Source: Paenibacillus sp. ACRRY
GTDB taxonomy: Bacteria > Bacillota > Bacilli > Paenibacillales > Paenibacillaceae
Length of the DNA stretch: 64,000 nt
Assembly (NCBI RefSeq): GCF_022346995.1
Contig: NZ_JAKRNM010000012.1
Span: forward strand, 1 to 64,000
Direction of reading: 5' to 3'
Part shown: positions 8,597-17,560 of the stretch, piece by piece
Position numbering within the stretch: the first letter of the stretch is position 1
Layout of the letters: each line of letters begins with the position of its first letter
Program-made: the position numbers and the translations under genes
The notes under the pieces: model-generated
The model's input: only the letters and a program-made list of their open reading frames with translations
The model's database searches: none
Told to the model about the DNA's origin: nothing

Positions 8597-9331
8597 TTAA
8601 ATTTCCTTTTTTCTAAAATAGAGAACACCAATAAGAATAAACAGCACTGCACTTCCTCCGACTACGGTAAGGAGCGTACCAAGCGGTACATTGTAGGCCC
8701 CGAACCCACCGCCGTCCGTTGGTGTCATCAGCAGCATGGGCTGGGCCCAAGGATAGAATGGACCGATTTTCGCCGAGTTCACAATCAGTATGTTCGGTAC
8801 AGTCAAGGCAAAATTCAGAGCGAGGGGCGCTGCGAAGCTGCTCCAGATCAGGGAAACCAACATCTGCAGTCCGGCAAGGGGCAGGCAGGCGAACAGGCCG
8901 AGCAGCAATTTGCCGATAATGAACGACCACGGTACAGGCTCGGTAAGACCCTGAATCCATCCTGCCAGCAGAATGGATATCAGCAGCAGCACTTGGGTAC
9001 AAAGCAGCAGCACAATGACAATCGTCAGCTTGCCTGCATAAACGCCTGTCCGGGTGAGGGGCAGTACCAGCATTTGCTTCCATCCCCCACCAGCATGTTC
9101 GAACCGGCAGACAAATGAAGTGAATACACCCGTCAGGATAGGCATGAGCAGCATGCCATGCAAAAAGACCATCGTTCCCATCAGAACTTCCCACTGTCCT
9201 GATGGCTCACTGAGAAGTCCAATAAGCAAAGCTAACAATGGACTCAGCAGAATCAGGAGCCATGCGGGTGACTTGCCCATTTTCAGCCGTTCGGAGGACA
9301 GGATTCGGAAATATGTCGTAGCAAAGTTCAT
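8597..9331 (-). CDS. ABC-2 type permease (lantibiotic-protection type), second
   Basis: About 244 residues with six hydrophobic segments and no soluble domain, typical of the LanE/LanG or BcrB-type permeases that pump lantibiotics or bacitracin away from the membrane. It is the last gene of a five-gene block: response regulator, histidine kinase, ATPase, permease, permease. The ATG at 9331 comes one base after the stop of the preceding permease; an ATG at 9343 inside that gene is possible. The two permeases likely form a heterodimer with the ATPase at 10046-10960. The transported compound is not known. Confidence 0.8.
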   Translation of the reverse strand: MNFATTYFRILSSERLKMGKSPAWLLILLSPLLALLIGLLSEPSGQWEVLMGTMVFLHGMLLMPILTGVFTSFVCRFEHAGGGWKQMLVLPLTRTGVYAGKLTIVIVLLLCTQVLLLISILLAGWIQGLTEPVPWSFIIGKLLLGLFACLPLAGLQMLVSLIWSSFAAPLALNFALTVPNILIVNSAKIGPFYPWAQPMLLMTPTDGGGFGAYNVPLGTLLTVVGGSAVLFILIGVLYFRKKEI

Positions 9332-9332
9332 C

Positions 9333-10049
9333 CTAAGCCACATCCTTCCGGCTGAAATGCATCATTCCAAGCAGCATAATCAGGACTCCCGCAGCCAACC
9401 CCATCCCCGCGTACAGGAATGGATTCGGTCCATTCCATGCCATCTGTGACCATGCGAGCGGGAAGCTTGGTGAGATACTAAGTGCGAACATACCTGTGAT
9501 TGCAAGTACAATGCCCAAGGTCACCGGCAGTGCCTGATTCTTGGCAACCATCGTTAGCCACAGTTCAATGGATAGGACAGGTAGTGCCCCGGCCAGTGGC
9601 AGCAGGCCCAGCTTGAATGCTTGAATCCATGGAATGTCTCCGGCATTGAAGCCGAACACCAGGCCCAGAATCACGATTCCGGCAGTCAAAAGAAGACAAG
9701 AGATGACAAGCAGTATACACGCTAATAGGAACTTCGCCAGATATACTGCCGGTCTCGGAATTGGCATTGCCAGAAGCTGCTTCCATGAACCTTGCTCATG
9801 CTCAACATTGGCAATCATAGAGCTCAGGATCGTTGCGCCCAGCATTAATGCTAGCGGTACAAAAACAACCACATTTTCCAGAAGCCCATTCCACAGGTTA
9901 TCACCATATACTCCTTTTAAATAATCCAGACGGAGTCCAAAGTTCAGGGCCTGCATTAAGGTAAGTCCGATGGGTGCAAGAAAAACAAGAAACCAAATGC
10001 CCTTGCCCCGAATTTTGAGCCAGTCCGACGATAGTGCACGTCCCGTCAT
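9333..10049 (-). CDS. ABC-2 type permease (lantibiotic-protection type), first
   Basis: A 238-residue integral membrane protein with six predicted segments and the conserved cytosolic stretch NVEHEQGSWKQLLAMP, which is shared in form with the second permease (RFEHAGGGWKQMLVLP) and is a hallmark of this permease family. Its ATG overlaps the stop codon of the ATPase gene by 4 bases, so translation is coupled. It likely forms the transmembrane channel with the second permease. Confidence 0.85.
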   Translation of the reverse strand: MTGRALSSDWLKIRGKGIWFLVFLAPIGLTLMQALNFGLRLDYLKGVYGDNLWNGLLENVVVFVPLALMLGATILSSMIANVEHEQGSWKQLLAMPIPRPAVYLAKFLLACILLVISCLLLTAGIVILGLVFGFNAGDIPWIQAFKLGLLPLAGALPVLSIELWLTMVAKNQALPVTLGIVLAITGMFALSISPSFPLAWSQMAWNGPNPFLYAGMGLAAGVLIMLLGMMHFSRKDVA

Positions 10050-10960
10050 ACCATAGCCCCCTCACCAATAACCCGCATGAAGAGGTCTTCGAGAGACTGA
10101 CGGTGCTCCTCCACCCGGTAAATGGCGTGATCTTGTTCAACCAGTCTGCGTACCAGAAGCGCAATCGCACTGTTGTCCATATATGGGAATGTAAGCTCAG
10201 ATCCTTGACGCTGACCGAATTGTCCTTGCTCTCTCGCCAGCTTCATGGCTTCTTCCGGCTCGGATACAGTCAATCGAATAGAGCTGCCTGTCTGGCTATG
10301 CAGGTTTGCAATGGTATCCTGAAGTACCATTTTGCCTTCGCGGATAATCCCTACCCGGCTAGCCATCTGCTCCACTTCACTGAGTAAGTGACTTGACACC
10401 AATACCGTAATGCCATGTTCCAGCGGCATGCGTTTAATTAACTCGCGGATCTCCTGAATACCGGCCGGATCGAGTCCATTCGTGGGTTCATCCAATATCA
10501 GCAGTTCCGGCTGACCCAGCAAGGCACTTGCAATCCCGAGTCTCTGCTTCATTCCAAGTGAATACCCTTTAACGGCGCGCTTTGCATCCCTCGTCAGATC
10601 GACTATGGACAATACTTCAGCAATTCTGGATTTGGGTACATTCAGAATTCGCCGCAATGCCTCCAGATTTTCAACTGCATTCAGATGCCCGTAATAAGAC
10701 GGATACTCTACGAGCGAACCAACACGGCGCAAAATATCCATGCGATCCTTGCGAATGTCTTTATCGAAGACACGAATAACCCCTTTTGTCGGTTTGATCA
10801 AACCGAGCAGCATGCGAATGGTTGTTGTTTTACCCGCACCGTTAGGTCCTAGAAAACCGTAGATATCCCCCTTCTTGATATGCAGATCCAATTCGCGAAC
10901 TGCCGCACGATCCCGATATGTTTTCCATAAATTAGCCGTTTGAATAATGTTATCACTCAC
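10046..10960 (-). CDS. ABC transporter ATP-binding protein (BcrA/LanF-like)
   Basis: A 304-residue ATPase with Walker A GPNGAGKTT (38-46), signature YSLGMKQRLGIASALL and Walker B LLILDEPTNGLDP, followed by the longer C-terminal region typical of BcrA/drug-resistance ATPases. It powers the two downstream permeases. The GTG start at 10960 has a GAGGTG site 8 bases upstream. About 100 bases separate it from the histidine kinase gene, which leaves room for its own promoter; that gap holds TTTAAACTAAACTTAAAC-like repeats on the minus strand that could be response-regulator sites. Confidence 0.9.
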   Translation of the reverse strand: MSDNIIQTANLWKTYRDRAAVRELDLHIKKGDIYGFLGPNGAGKTTTIRMLLGLIKPTKGVIRVFDKDIRKDRMDILRRVGSLVEYPSYYGHLNAVENLEALRRILNVPKSRIAEVLSIVDLTRDAKRAVKGYSLGMKQRLGIASALLGQPELLILDEPTNGLDPAGIQEIRELIKRMPLEHGITVLVSSHLLSEVEQMASRVGIIREGKMVLQDTIANLHSQTGSSIRLTVSEPEEAMKLAREQGQFGQRQGSELTFPYMDNSAIALLVRRLVEQDHAIYRVEEHRQSLEDLFMRVIGEGAMV

Positions 10961-11059
10961 TGTTTAATCACCTCGGATATCATCGTAACCGTCCAAGGTT
11001 AAAACTAAAGTTGCCCGAAGTTTAAGTTTAGTTTAAATTGTGCTAGGTCAGACCTAAGG

Positions 11060-12571
11060 TCAATAGATAAATATCCGAACTCCTTCGGGTGAGCTATCCA
11101 CCTTTTTACGCAGGCCCATCTCCCGAACAAGCAGATCCACAATGGACAGCCCGAGACCTGTACCTTTCGCCCCTACCTCATGCTGCATACCCGGACCTTG
11201 ATCCTGAATAACCAGAGCTGTTCTGTCGTGAATCCGTTCAGTGGATATGCCAATGTATTTTCCATCCCCTGCATACCGAACCACGTTCTGAAACAGGTTA
11301 TCCAGAATGCGACGCATGCCCTGTTCATCCACGCGCCAGATCAGCGGCTCATCCGGCAGGTCAATATGGATGTCGAACTGCTCCTTCTCCCATACGGGGT
11401 ACCATGCCGCGGCCGTTTCCCTAACGATCCGGAAAACATCCTTCTCTTCCAGCTTCAGCGTGTACTTACCACTCGCAAGCAGATTGTACGATAACATGTT
11501 ATCAATAAGACCGCTTAGATCATCCATCTTGGACTCCATGCGTGACAATGAACTGATGCCCTTATCGCTGAGTGCTTCCTTGTGAAGAGCATGCATATGC
11601 CCACGAATGACCGTTAGTGGTGTACGCAAATCATGGGAGAGTCCTGCAATGAGACGTTTGCGGAACTGTTCTTCCTCACGTTCCCTGTGGCGGCTTTCGG
11701 TCAGTTGATACACCATCTGATTGAATGAGTCTTCCAGCTGACCAATCTCGTCCGATCTGCGAATATCGACAGGAAGCGGAATGCCTTCCTTTCCTGGCGT
11801 AATCATGGCCGTCTGCAGACGGATCAGCCGTTTGCGAATCCGTGCAAAAAACAGAATGGACATCACAATGAAGAGCAGAAAAATAATCGTCATCAGCAAA
11901 CCAAGATACAGGAGCTCCATCGGCCAGTTGCTCTCGGATTTTTGGAGCAGATATCTCGGCACTTCAATGACCATGAAGCCTTTTCCCTTGTCCTGATTGC
12001 CGCCACCTATAAATGAAACGACGGTTAACGGGTCACGGTAGACGGCTTCCTTCATGAATTCCAGCGTATAGGATGCATCCCATACTGCGGGAATACGGGT
12101 TTCTACCTTTTTCTGATCATCCAGCGGCCATTTCAAGGTAGTTAGGGTTGATCCATTCACCGGAGTTTCAGTTACTTCTACGCCTTCTCCTCCAAGTATA
12201 AAGACGGTTTTCCCGTTCTCATCCACTCTGTACACTGAAGATTTGGGGTAACGGGCATGTAACTCCTTCATGCGATTATCCATCTTGGCAGGCGTTGCCT
12301 GATCCAGCTTTTTCGATTCGTTGGACCAGAGATTGCTTATATGCGTAACGTCACCGTAAGGAGCGGTATTGCTCTTGCTCACGTTATTGATGACTACTAC
12401 GTAAATGACGGATGTGATTGGAAGAACCACAGGTACGAACAAAACCGCACATAAGATCAGAAGGATATAACGGGACATGAGTGAGCGGCCGAATCGGAGC
12501 TTACGTTTTCCGTTCTTCTTTCCTTCGCTCTGATCTTTCGGATTCTCTTGCTTACTTAACCGCCCAATCAT
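11060..12571 (-). CDS. membrane sensor histidine kinase
   Basis: A 503-residue kinase with a basic N-terminal tail, transmembrane helices at about 34-62 and 218-243, an extracellular loop of about 155 residues, a HAMP linker (SDEIGQLEDSFNQM), phospho-acceptor H313 in GLSHDLRTPLT, and an ATPase domain with DQGPGM and GTGLGLSIV. Its ATG overlaps the stop of the regulator gene by 4 bases. Because an antimicrobial-peptide type ABC transporter follows, it probably senses a peptide antibiotic or the envelope damage it causes. The large sensor loop separates it from the short BceS-type sensors. Confidence 0.88.
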   Translation of the reverse strand: MIGRLSKQENPKDQSEGKKNGKRKLRFGRSLMSRYILLILCAVLFVPVVLPITSVIYVVVINNVSKSNTAPYGDVTHISNLWSNESKKLDQATPAKMDNRMKELHARYPKSSVYRVDENGKTVFILGGEGVEVTETPVNGSTLTTLKWPLDDQKKVETRIPAVWDASYTLEFMKEAVYRDPLTVVSFIGGGNQDKGKGFMVIEVPRYLLQKSESNWPMELLYLGLLMTIIFLLFIVMSILFFARIRKRLIRLQTAMITPGKEGIPLPVDIRRSDEIGQLEDSFNQMVYQLTESRHREREEEQFRKRLIAGLSHDLRTPLTVIRGHMHALHKEALSDKGISSLSRMESKMDDLSGLIDNMLSYNLLASGKYTLKLEEKDVFRIVRETAAAWYPVWEKEQFDIHIDLPDEPLIWRVDEQGMRRILDNLFQNVVRYAGDGKYIGISTERIHDRTALVIQDQGPGMQHEVGAKGTGLGLSIVDLLVREMGLRKKVDSSPEGVRIFIY

Positions 12572-13251
12572 GGTTTCTTCACACGGTATCCAACCCCGCG
12601 CACGGTTTGAATCACCGACGGATTGGCCGGATCCCGTTCAAGCTTCTCGCGCAGATGACGAATATGTACCATTAATGTCTTATCCCCATCCAGATAAGGT
12701 TCGTTCCAGACAGCCTCATAAATCTGTTCTTTCGTACGGATCATACCCATATGCCTGAGCAGGTACGCGAAGATGTGAAACTGTTTTCCCGATAAAATAA
12801 TCTCCTCCCCCGTCTCCTCGTTGACGATCCGATTGTCCTTCTCATAGATGGACAGGTGATCCAGCTTCAAGGCATCATCGGACGAAACGGTGGTTCCTGC
12901 CTTGCGCAGCTGCACTTCAATGCGTGCAGCGAGCTCATCAGGGTGAAACGGCTTGGTTACATAGTCATCGGCAAAATCGAGACCATGCAGCTTGTCATCA
13001 ATGGATGTTCTGGCCGAGAGCATGACGATGGGCACAGAAGGATGTTCCTTTTTCAGTCGCTGTCCTACCGTAAATCCATCCAGCCCTGGCAGCATGACAT
13101 CCAAAATAATCAGCGAGCAGCCCCCGGCAGCTTCGGCCGCCCCCTCTCCGCTTCCCAGCCATATGACCTCATAACCGCGATCCTCCAGGTCAGCTCTGAC
13201 CCATGTCGCGATTTCCGTGTCGTCCTCAATGTATAGCAGTGTTGTTTTCAT
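12568..13251 (-). CDS. OmpR/PhoB-family response regulator
   Basis: A 227-residue regulator: receiver domain with acidic residues E9/D10/D11, phospho-acceptor D51 in LIILDVMLPGLDG and K100 in VTKPFHP, then a winged-helix domain ending in the recognition region VHIRHLREKLE and VRGVGYR. First gene of the block; it likely activates the ABC transporter genes downstream in response to the partner kinase. A GAAAGGAAA site precedes the ATG at 13251. The 209-base gap to the divergent amylase gene must hold both promoters. Confidence 0.92.
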   Translation of the reverse strand: MKTTLLYIEDDTEIATWVRADLEDRGYEVIWLGSGEGAAEAAGGCSLIILDVMLPGLDGFTVGQRLKKEHPSVPIVMLSARTSIDDKLHGLDFADDYVTKPFHPDELAARIEVQLRKAGTTVSSDDALKLDHLSIYEKDNRIVNEETGEEIILSGKQFHIFAYLLRHMGMIRTKEQIYEAVWNEPYLDGDKTLMVHIRHLREKLERDPANPSVIQTVRGVGYRVKKP

Positions 13252-13460
13252 ACGTAGATTCGTTTCCTTTCTGCACCCTTTGGGTTAATTATATATCTGA
13301 ACATATTGGAGTAAGCTGTATGTAGGAACGAACGAAGCACCATTTAAAAAGGATTGCTCTTTTACTTTTATTTGTATTATACCTTAATCTTCAGCTACAA
13401 AAATGCCATGCCTAATTCCATGAAGTACATATGAATTGAATAGACGGGAGGAATTTTAAC

Positions 13461-15227
13461 ATGCTGCTGGAAGCCATCTATCATCAACCCAAACGGAACT
13501 GGGCATATGCCTACGATAAGGATACTGTTCGCCTGCGCCTGCGTGCCAAAAGGAATGATCTCACCGAGGTATACGCCATGACTGGCGACAAATACGCATG
13601 GGAAAATACCAAAAAGCAGATCTCCTTAACCAAATTTACCTCAGATTCCATGTTCGACTACTATGAAGGTGAAATAAAGCCTCCGTACCATCGTCTGAAA
13701 TATTCCTTTTTGCTTAAAAGCGGAGACGAGCAGATCTGGATGTCCGAAGCGGGGTTTCAGGAAGACGAACCGGGCGATCCAGGGCAGATGTTTCAGTTTC
13801 CCTATATTCACCCAGGTGCGGTCTTTACGCCGCCTGAATGGGTGAAGGATGCGGTTTTCTATCAGATCTTCCCCGAGCGATTTGCCAACGGCAATCCGGA
13901 ACTGAATCCGGAGAATGTTGAGCCATGGGGCGGCGAACCTACGCCATCCAACTTCTTTGGAGGTGACCTCCAGGGTGTAATGGATCATCTGGACTACCTC
14001 AGCGAGCTAGGCATTAATGCCATTTATTTTACCCCCATCTTCGAAGCAACCACCAACCATAAATATGATACTGAGGATTATCTGCGGGTAGATCGGCATT
14101 TCGGTGATGCAGACACCGTGAAACAATTGGTCAAGCTGTGTCATGAACGTGGTATCCGGGTGCTTCTGGATGCGGTGTTCAATCATTCCGGGAAAACGTT
14201 TGCCCCATTCGTAGACGTACAGAAGAACGGGGAGAAATCCAAATACAAGGATTGGTTTCATGTACATGAATTCCCGCTGGATGTGAAGGATGGCATCCCT
14301 ACGTATGAAACCTTTGGATTCGAAGCTCATATGCCGAAGCTGAACACGGAAAATCCGGAGGTAAAAGACTACCTGCTGAAGGTAGCCGAGTATTGGATCA
14401 AGGAAGTGGGCATGGACGGTTGGCGGCTGGATGTCGCGGACGAAGTGGATGATGCATTCTGGCGGGATTTCCGGCGGGTGGTCAAGGCTGCGAACCCAGA
14501 GGCGTATATTCTCGGAGAGATCTGGAATGAATCCTCGGCCTGGCTGCAAGGTGATCAGTTCGATGCTGCCATGAACTATCCGTTTACCGATGCCGTGAAT
14601 GGTTTCTTTGTCAAAAATAAAATGAATGCCGAGACGTTCGCAAATTCCATCGGACGGCAACTGTCACGTTATCCACTGCAAGCCAGCGAAGTGGCTTTCA
14701 ACCTGCTGGATAGCCATGATACGCCAAGGCTGCTGACACTGTGTGAAGGCGATCAGCGCAAGATGAAACTGGCGGCATTGTTCCAGTTCACTTATCTGGG
14801 CACGCCGTGCATCTATTACGGAGACGAGATCGGCCTGGATGGCGACCATGATCCGGGCTGCCGGAAATGCATGGAGTGGGATGAGGCGAAGCAGGACCGT
14901 GAGTTATTCAGCTTTTATCAGCAGCTTATCGCCCTTCGCCATGCCCATCCCGCTCTGCGTGCAGAAGGTCACGTTCGATTCCTGCAAGCCCGTCCTGAAG
15001 GGAGCCAGCTGGTTCTCGAGCGGCAAAGTGAAGATGAACGCATTCTGATTCTGTTCAATCGTTCAGAGGAAACGGCGATCATTGAATTCGAGGGTGGCGC
15101 GGGTGAATGGACCGAATTGTTGGACGGTAACCACCGCACGGCCAGGGACGGCGATGTTCTCGCTGTTGAACTGCCTGCATATGGTTATGCGGTATTAAGC
15201 ACGGAAATCAGTCAGGGACAGAAATAA
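13461..15227 (+). CDS. GH13 neopullulanase/cyclomaltodextrinase-type glycosidase
   Basis: A 588-residue intracellular glycoside hydrolase (no signal peptide). An N-terminal CBM34-like beta domain (about 1-120) precedes the catalytic barrel, which shows all four GH13 regions: LLDAVFNHSG (I), GWRLDVADE with nucleophile D324 (II), ILGEIWNE with acid E353 (III) and LLDSHDTPR with D420 (IV). The N-terminal domain and region II point to subfamily 20: cyclomaltodextrinase, maltogenic amylase or neopullulanase, which cut cyclodextrins, pullulan or maltooligosaccharides taken up by the cell. GGGAGG lies 9 bases before the ATG. Single gene; the exact substrate cannot be told from sequence. Confidence 0.9.
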   Translation: MLLEAIYHQPKRNWAYAYDKDTVRLRLRAKRNDLTEVYAMTGDKYAWENTKKQISLTKFTSDSMFDYYEGEIKPPYHRLKYSFLLKSGDEQIWMSEAGFQEDEPGDPGQMFQFPYIHPGAVFTPPEWVKDAVFYQIFPERFANGNPELNPENVEPWGGEPTPSNFFGGDLQGVMDHLDYLSELGINAIYFTPIFEATTNHKYDTEDYLRVDRHFGDADTVKQLVKLCHERGIRVLLDAVFNHSGKTFAPFVDVQKNGEKSKYKDWFHVHEFPLDVKDGIPTYETFGFEAHMPKLNTENPEVKDYLLKVAEYWIKEVGMDGWRLDVADEVDDAFWRDFRRVVKAANPEAYILGEIWNESSAWLQGDQFDAAMNYPFTDAVNGFFVKNKMNAETFANSIGRQLSRYPLQASEVAFNLLDSHDTPRLLTLCEGDQRKMKLAALFQFTYLGTPCIYYGDEIGLDGDHDPGCRKCMEWDEAKQDRELFSFYQQLIALRHAHPALRAEGHVRFLQARPEGSQLVLERQSEDERILILFNRSEETAIIEFEGGAGEWTELLDGNHRTARDGDVLAVELPAYGYAVLSTEISQGQK

Positions 15228-15311
15228 TATCTATTTCGTATCCCTTGCAGATTGCATGAACCTTCTCCTGTGAATACCGTTGCTAGGGCCGAATCATCTT
15301 CCTCTCCAACT

Positions 15312-15359
15312 AAAAAAGCGTCCTGCATGACCTGTAAAAGGGCCTGCGGACGCTTTTTT
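15312..15359. terminator. bidirectional terminator
   Basis: AAAAAAGCGTCC at 15312-15323 pairs with GGACGCTTTTTT at 15348-15359, giving T runs on both strands. It separates the convergent GH13 and sdaAA genes. Confidence 0.9.
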
Positions 15360-15405
15360 CGTATGTCTCCTATAATAAAAGCTGTCTTATCGCTCAGTTC
15401 TAAGC

Positions 15406-16347
15406 CTACTCTTCCGATTTGTCCTTCGTGTTCTGTGGTTCGGACTCAGCTTCAGGTTCGGCACGCTTCGCTTTGGGCTTCGCCAGCTTCTCCATCATTT
15501 TCCGCCCCGTTGGTGTCTGGGCCAATCCGCCCTGCGCCGTCTCGCGGTGCCTACTTGGCATCGCACTACCCACTTCCAGCATGACGTCAATGACTTCGTC
15601 CGATGGAATGGCACTTCGCACCCCGGCCAGTGCCATATCGGCTGCAGCCAGTGCCGTTACCGCACCCAGGCCGTTTCGGACAATGCATGGAATTTCAACA
15701 AGCCCTGCGACCGGATCGCAGATGAGGCCCAATGTATTTTTTAACGCGAGACCTACGGCATGAACGACCTGCTCCGGTGTCCCTCCGCGCAGCTCCACCA
15801 TTGCACCAGCGGCCATGCCGATCGCAGAACCGACTTCTGCCTGACAACCACCCTCTGCACCGGAAATAAACGAGTTATTGGCGATGACATATCCAATTGC
15901 ACCTGCACAGAATAAGCCGTTCACCAGATGCTCATCACTCCATCCGAATCGCTCCTGGGAGCTGATAAATACACCGGGGATAATCCCGCACGAACCCGCT
16001 GTCGGCGTAGCCACAATCCGGCCCATCGATGCGTTGACTTCTGACACACATAGGGCATAAGCCATCGCTAGTGCGGAAGCATCACCCGAGCAGGTTTCGC
16101 CCTGGCGAATATACTCGGCCATCTTTTTGCCATCTCCGCCGGTCAAGCCACTGCGTGAAGTGGTGTCCTCCGTCAGTCCTTTCCGTACAGCCTCTTTCAT
16201 CACCTGATAATATTCCGACATCTGCCGCACAACGTCCGCTTCCGGCGTATTGGTCTCCTGAACCTGCTCCTCGATCATCAGTCGGGCAATGGTTTTGGAT
16301 TCAGCCGTACAGATCGTATTCAGCTCATGCAAGTGCTTAAACCGCAT
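15406..16347 (-). CDS. sdaAA: L-serine dehydratase, iron-sulfur-dependent, alpha subunit
   Basis: Catalytic subunit (313 residues) of the [4Fe-4S] enzyme that deaminates L-serine to pyruvate and ammonia. Cysteines of the cluster are in GSCGIIPG, EGGCQAEVG and ICDPVAG...IPC. The ATG at 16347 has an AGAGGGG site 9 bases upstream and overlaps the sdaAB stop by 11 bases, so the subunits are translationally coupled. A hydrophilic Lys/Glu/Pro-rich tail of about 25 residues (KRAEPEAESEPQNTKD) extends beyond the usual end. The operon is under a glycine riboswitch. Confidence 0.95.
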   Translation of the reverse strand: MRFKHLHELNTICTAESKTIARLMIEEQVQETNTPEADVVRQMSEYYQVMKEAVRKGLTEDTTSRSGLTGGDGKKMAEYIRQGETCSGDASALAMAYALCVSEVNASMGRIVATPTAGSCGIIPGVFISSQERFGWSDEHLVNGLFCAGAIGYVIANNSFISGAEGGCQAEVGSAIGMAAGAMVELRGGTPEQVVHAVGLALKNTLGLICDPVAGLVEIPCIVRNGLGAVTALAAADMALAGVRSAIPSDEVIDVMLEVGSAMPSRHRETAQGGLAQTPTGRKMMEKLAKPKAKRAEPEAESEPQNTKDKSEE

Positions 16348-17026
16348 CCGGATCAACCCCTCTCTTCAAATCAATGACGCGAATATCCAGCACATGATCC
16401 AGTGAACACAAGCGTTCCAACATCTCGGCACTTGGTGCTCCGTCCATTTCCATCGCTGTTAGCGCTTCGCCATCCCGGGCTTTCCGGTCCACTTGCATAT
16501 AACCGATGTTAACCCCTGAGGAACTGATCGTAGACGTAACAGAAGCAAGCACCCCTGCCTTGTCCGCATGACGCAGAACGAGTGTAGGGAATTCCCCGCT
16601 GATCTGTACCCGGAAATCATTTAACGCATGCACCGACACGCTGCCGCCGCCAATCGAAGCACCAACGAGCGAACATTGACGCTCGCCATGCCATAGCTCG
16701 ATCTTGACCGTATTGGGATGAGGAGCAGGTAGTCCACTCGTGAAGAACTCAACCTCCATGCCCGCTTGTTCGGCATATTCTTCGGCGTCCGGGATCCGCG
16801 GGTCATCCGTGACATAGTCAAGCAATCCACCAATTAACGCCAGATCCGTACCGTGACCTTGGTACGTATCGGCAAATGAGCCGTACAGTGTCAGCCTGGC
16901 ACGTTCAGGGGTACACCCCAGCCACTGCCTTGCAATTCTCCCCAGTCTCGCTGCCCCCGCTGTATGTGAACTTGAAGGACCCGTCATCGACGGACCAATA
17001 ATTGAAAAAACATCTTTAAATCGCAT
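16337..17026 (-). CDS. sdaAB: L-serine dehydratase, beta subunit
   Basis: A 229-residue subunit with the N-terminal motif GPSMTGPSSSHTAGAARLG and a C-terminal ACT domain (about 150-220), which in this family may bind serine. It pairs with SdaAA to make the two-chain Bacillus-type L-serine dehydratase. The ATG at 17026 was chosen because GGAGGGG lies 6 bases upstream; an in-frame ATG 57 bases earlier adds an unconserved extension. First gene of the two-gene operon, lying about 75 bases after the riboswitch terminator. Confidence 0.95.
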   Translation of the reverse strand: MRFKDVFSIIGPSMTGPSSSHTAGAARLGRIARQWLGCTPERARLTLYGSFADTYQGHGTDLALIGGLLDYVTDDPRIPDAEEYAEQAGMEVEFFTSGLPAPHPNTVKIELWHGERQCSLVGASIGGGSVSVHALNDFRVQISGEFPTLVLRHADKAGVLASVTSTISSSGVNIGYMQVDRKARDGEALTAMEMDGAPSAEMLERLCSLDHVLDIRVIDLKRGVDPDAV

Positions 17027-17100
17027 CCTGCACCCCTCCATATCGTCATATCCATCCAGACATGCACCATAATGTTCCTTCATTACTGAATGATGACATC

Positions 17101-17141
17101 AAAAAAGGACAGTAGAAGGCCTTAGGCCCTCTCTCTGTCCT
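17101..17141 (-). terminator. riboswitch-controlled intrinsic terminator
   Basis: On the minus strand AGGACAG pairs with CTGTCCT and the inner AGGGCCT with AGGCCTT, followed by six T. The 5' arm starts inside the last bases of the second glycine aptamer (GGACAGAG), so ligand binding and terminator formation compete for the same bases. Confidence 0.85.
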
Positions 17142-17360
17142 CGTTACCTGAGAGTTTCATGATGATCAGAGGCCACCCCAAGGGGTACCCTTCTCATCAT
17201 ATACCCCTTGGGTGGCGCATTCGCGCACTCTCCAGAGCTGCGTCCAACGATGGTACATTTACCTGAGAGATTAACCACCTGCGCCGGGTGCGCAGCAGCT
17301 TGCTCCTTCGGTGCCTGGCAGCCTACTGAAACCATTGGCCTACCCAGGTCTCTCCCGCTC
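17131..17360 (-). ncRNA. tandem glycine riboswitch (gcvT type) upstream of sdaAB
   Basis: Read on the minus strand, the first aptamer (about 17356 to 17231) has GGAGAG, the core CACCGAAGGAGCAA, CTCTCAGGTAAAT and closing CTCTGGAGAG. The second (about 17237 to 17131) has GCCACCCAAGGGGTA, ACTCTCAGGTAACG and GGACAGAG. These are the conserved words of the gcvT/glycine motif, in the usual two-aptamer layout with a short linker. The RNA leads into sdaAB and not into glycine-cleavage genes, so glycine would set serine breakdown. An intrinsic terminator overlaps the end of aptamer two, suggesting control by transcription attenuation. Confidence 0.92.
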
Positions 17361-17560
17361 GTTTTCATCCGCTGTATCGTATATATTCGCTTGAACACAT
17401 ATCAAACGTTGTACTTATGAGATTGATCATTCATATAACAGATTAATATGCAACACACGTAATGTCAACAAAAGTAACGCATCAATATCATCTTGGAAAA
17501 ACTCCTGTTATATCATATGCATCCTTCCAGAGGAAGGTTCGGTTCAATATAGGACATAGA

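Noticed and set aside
17144-17398. 84-codon minus-strand open frame in the sdaAB leader
   Set aside because: It lies within the glycine riboswitch aptamers, whose sequence is conserved for RNA structure; no ribosome site fits.
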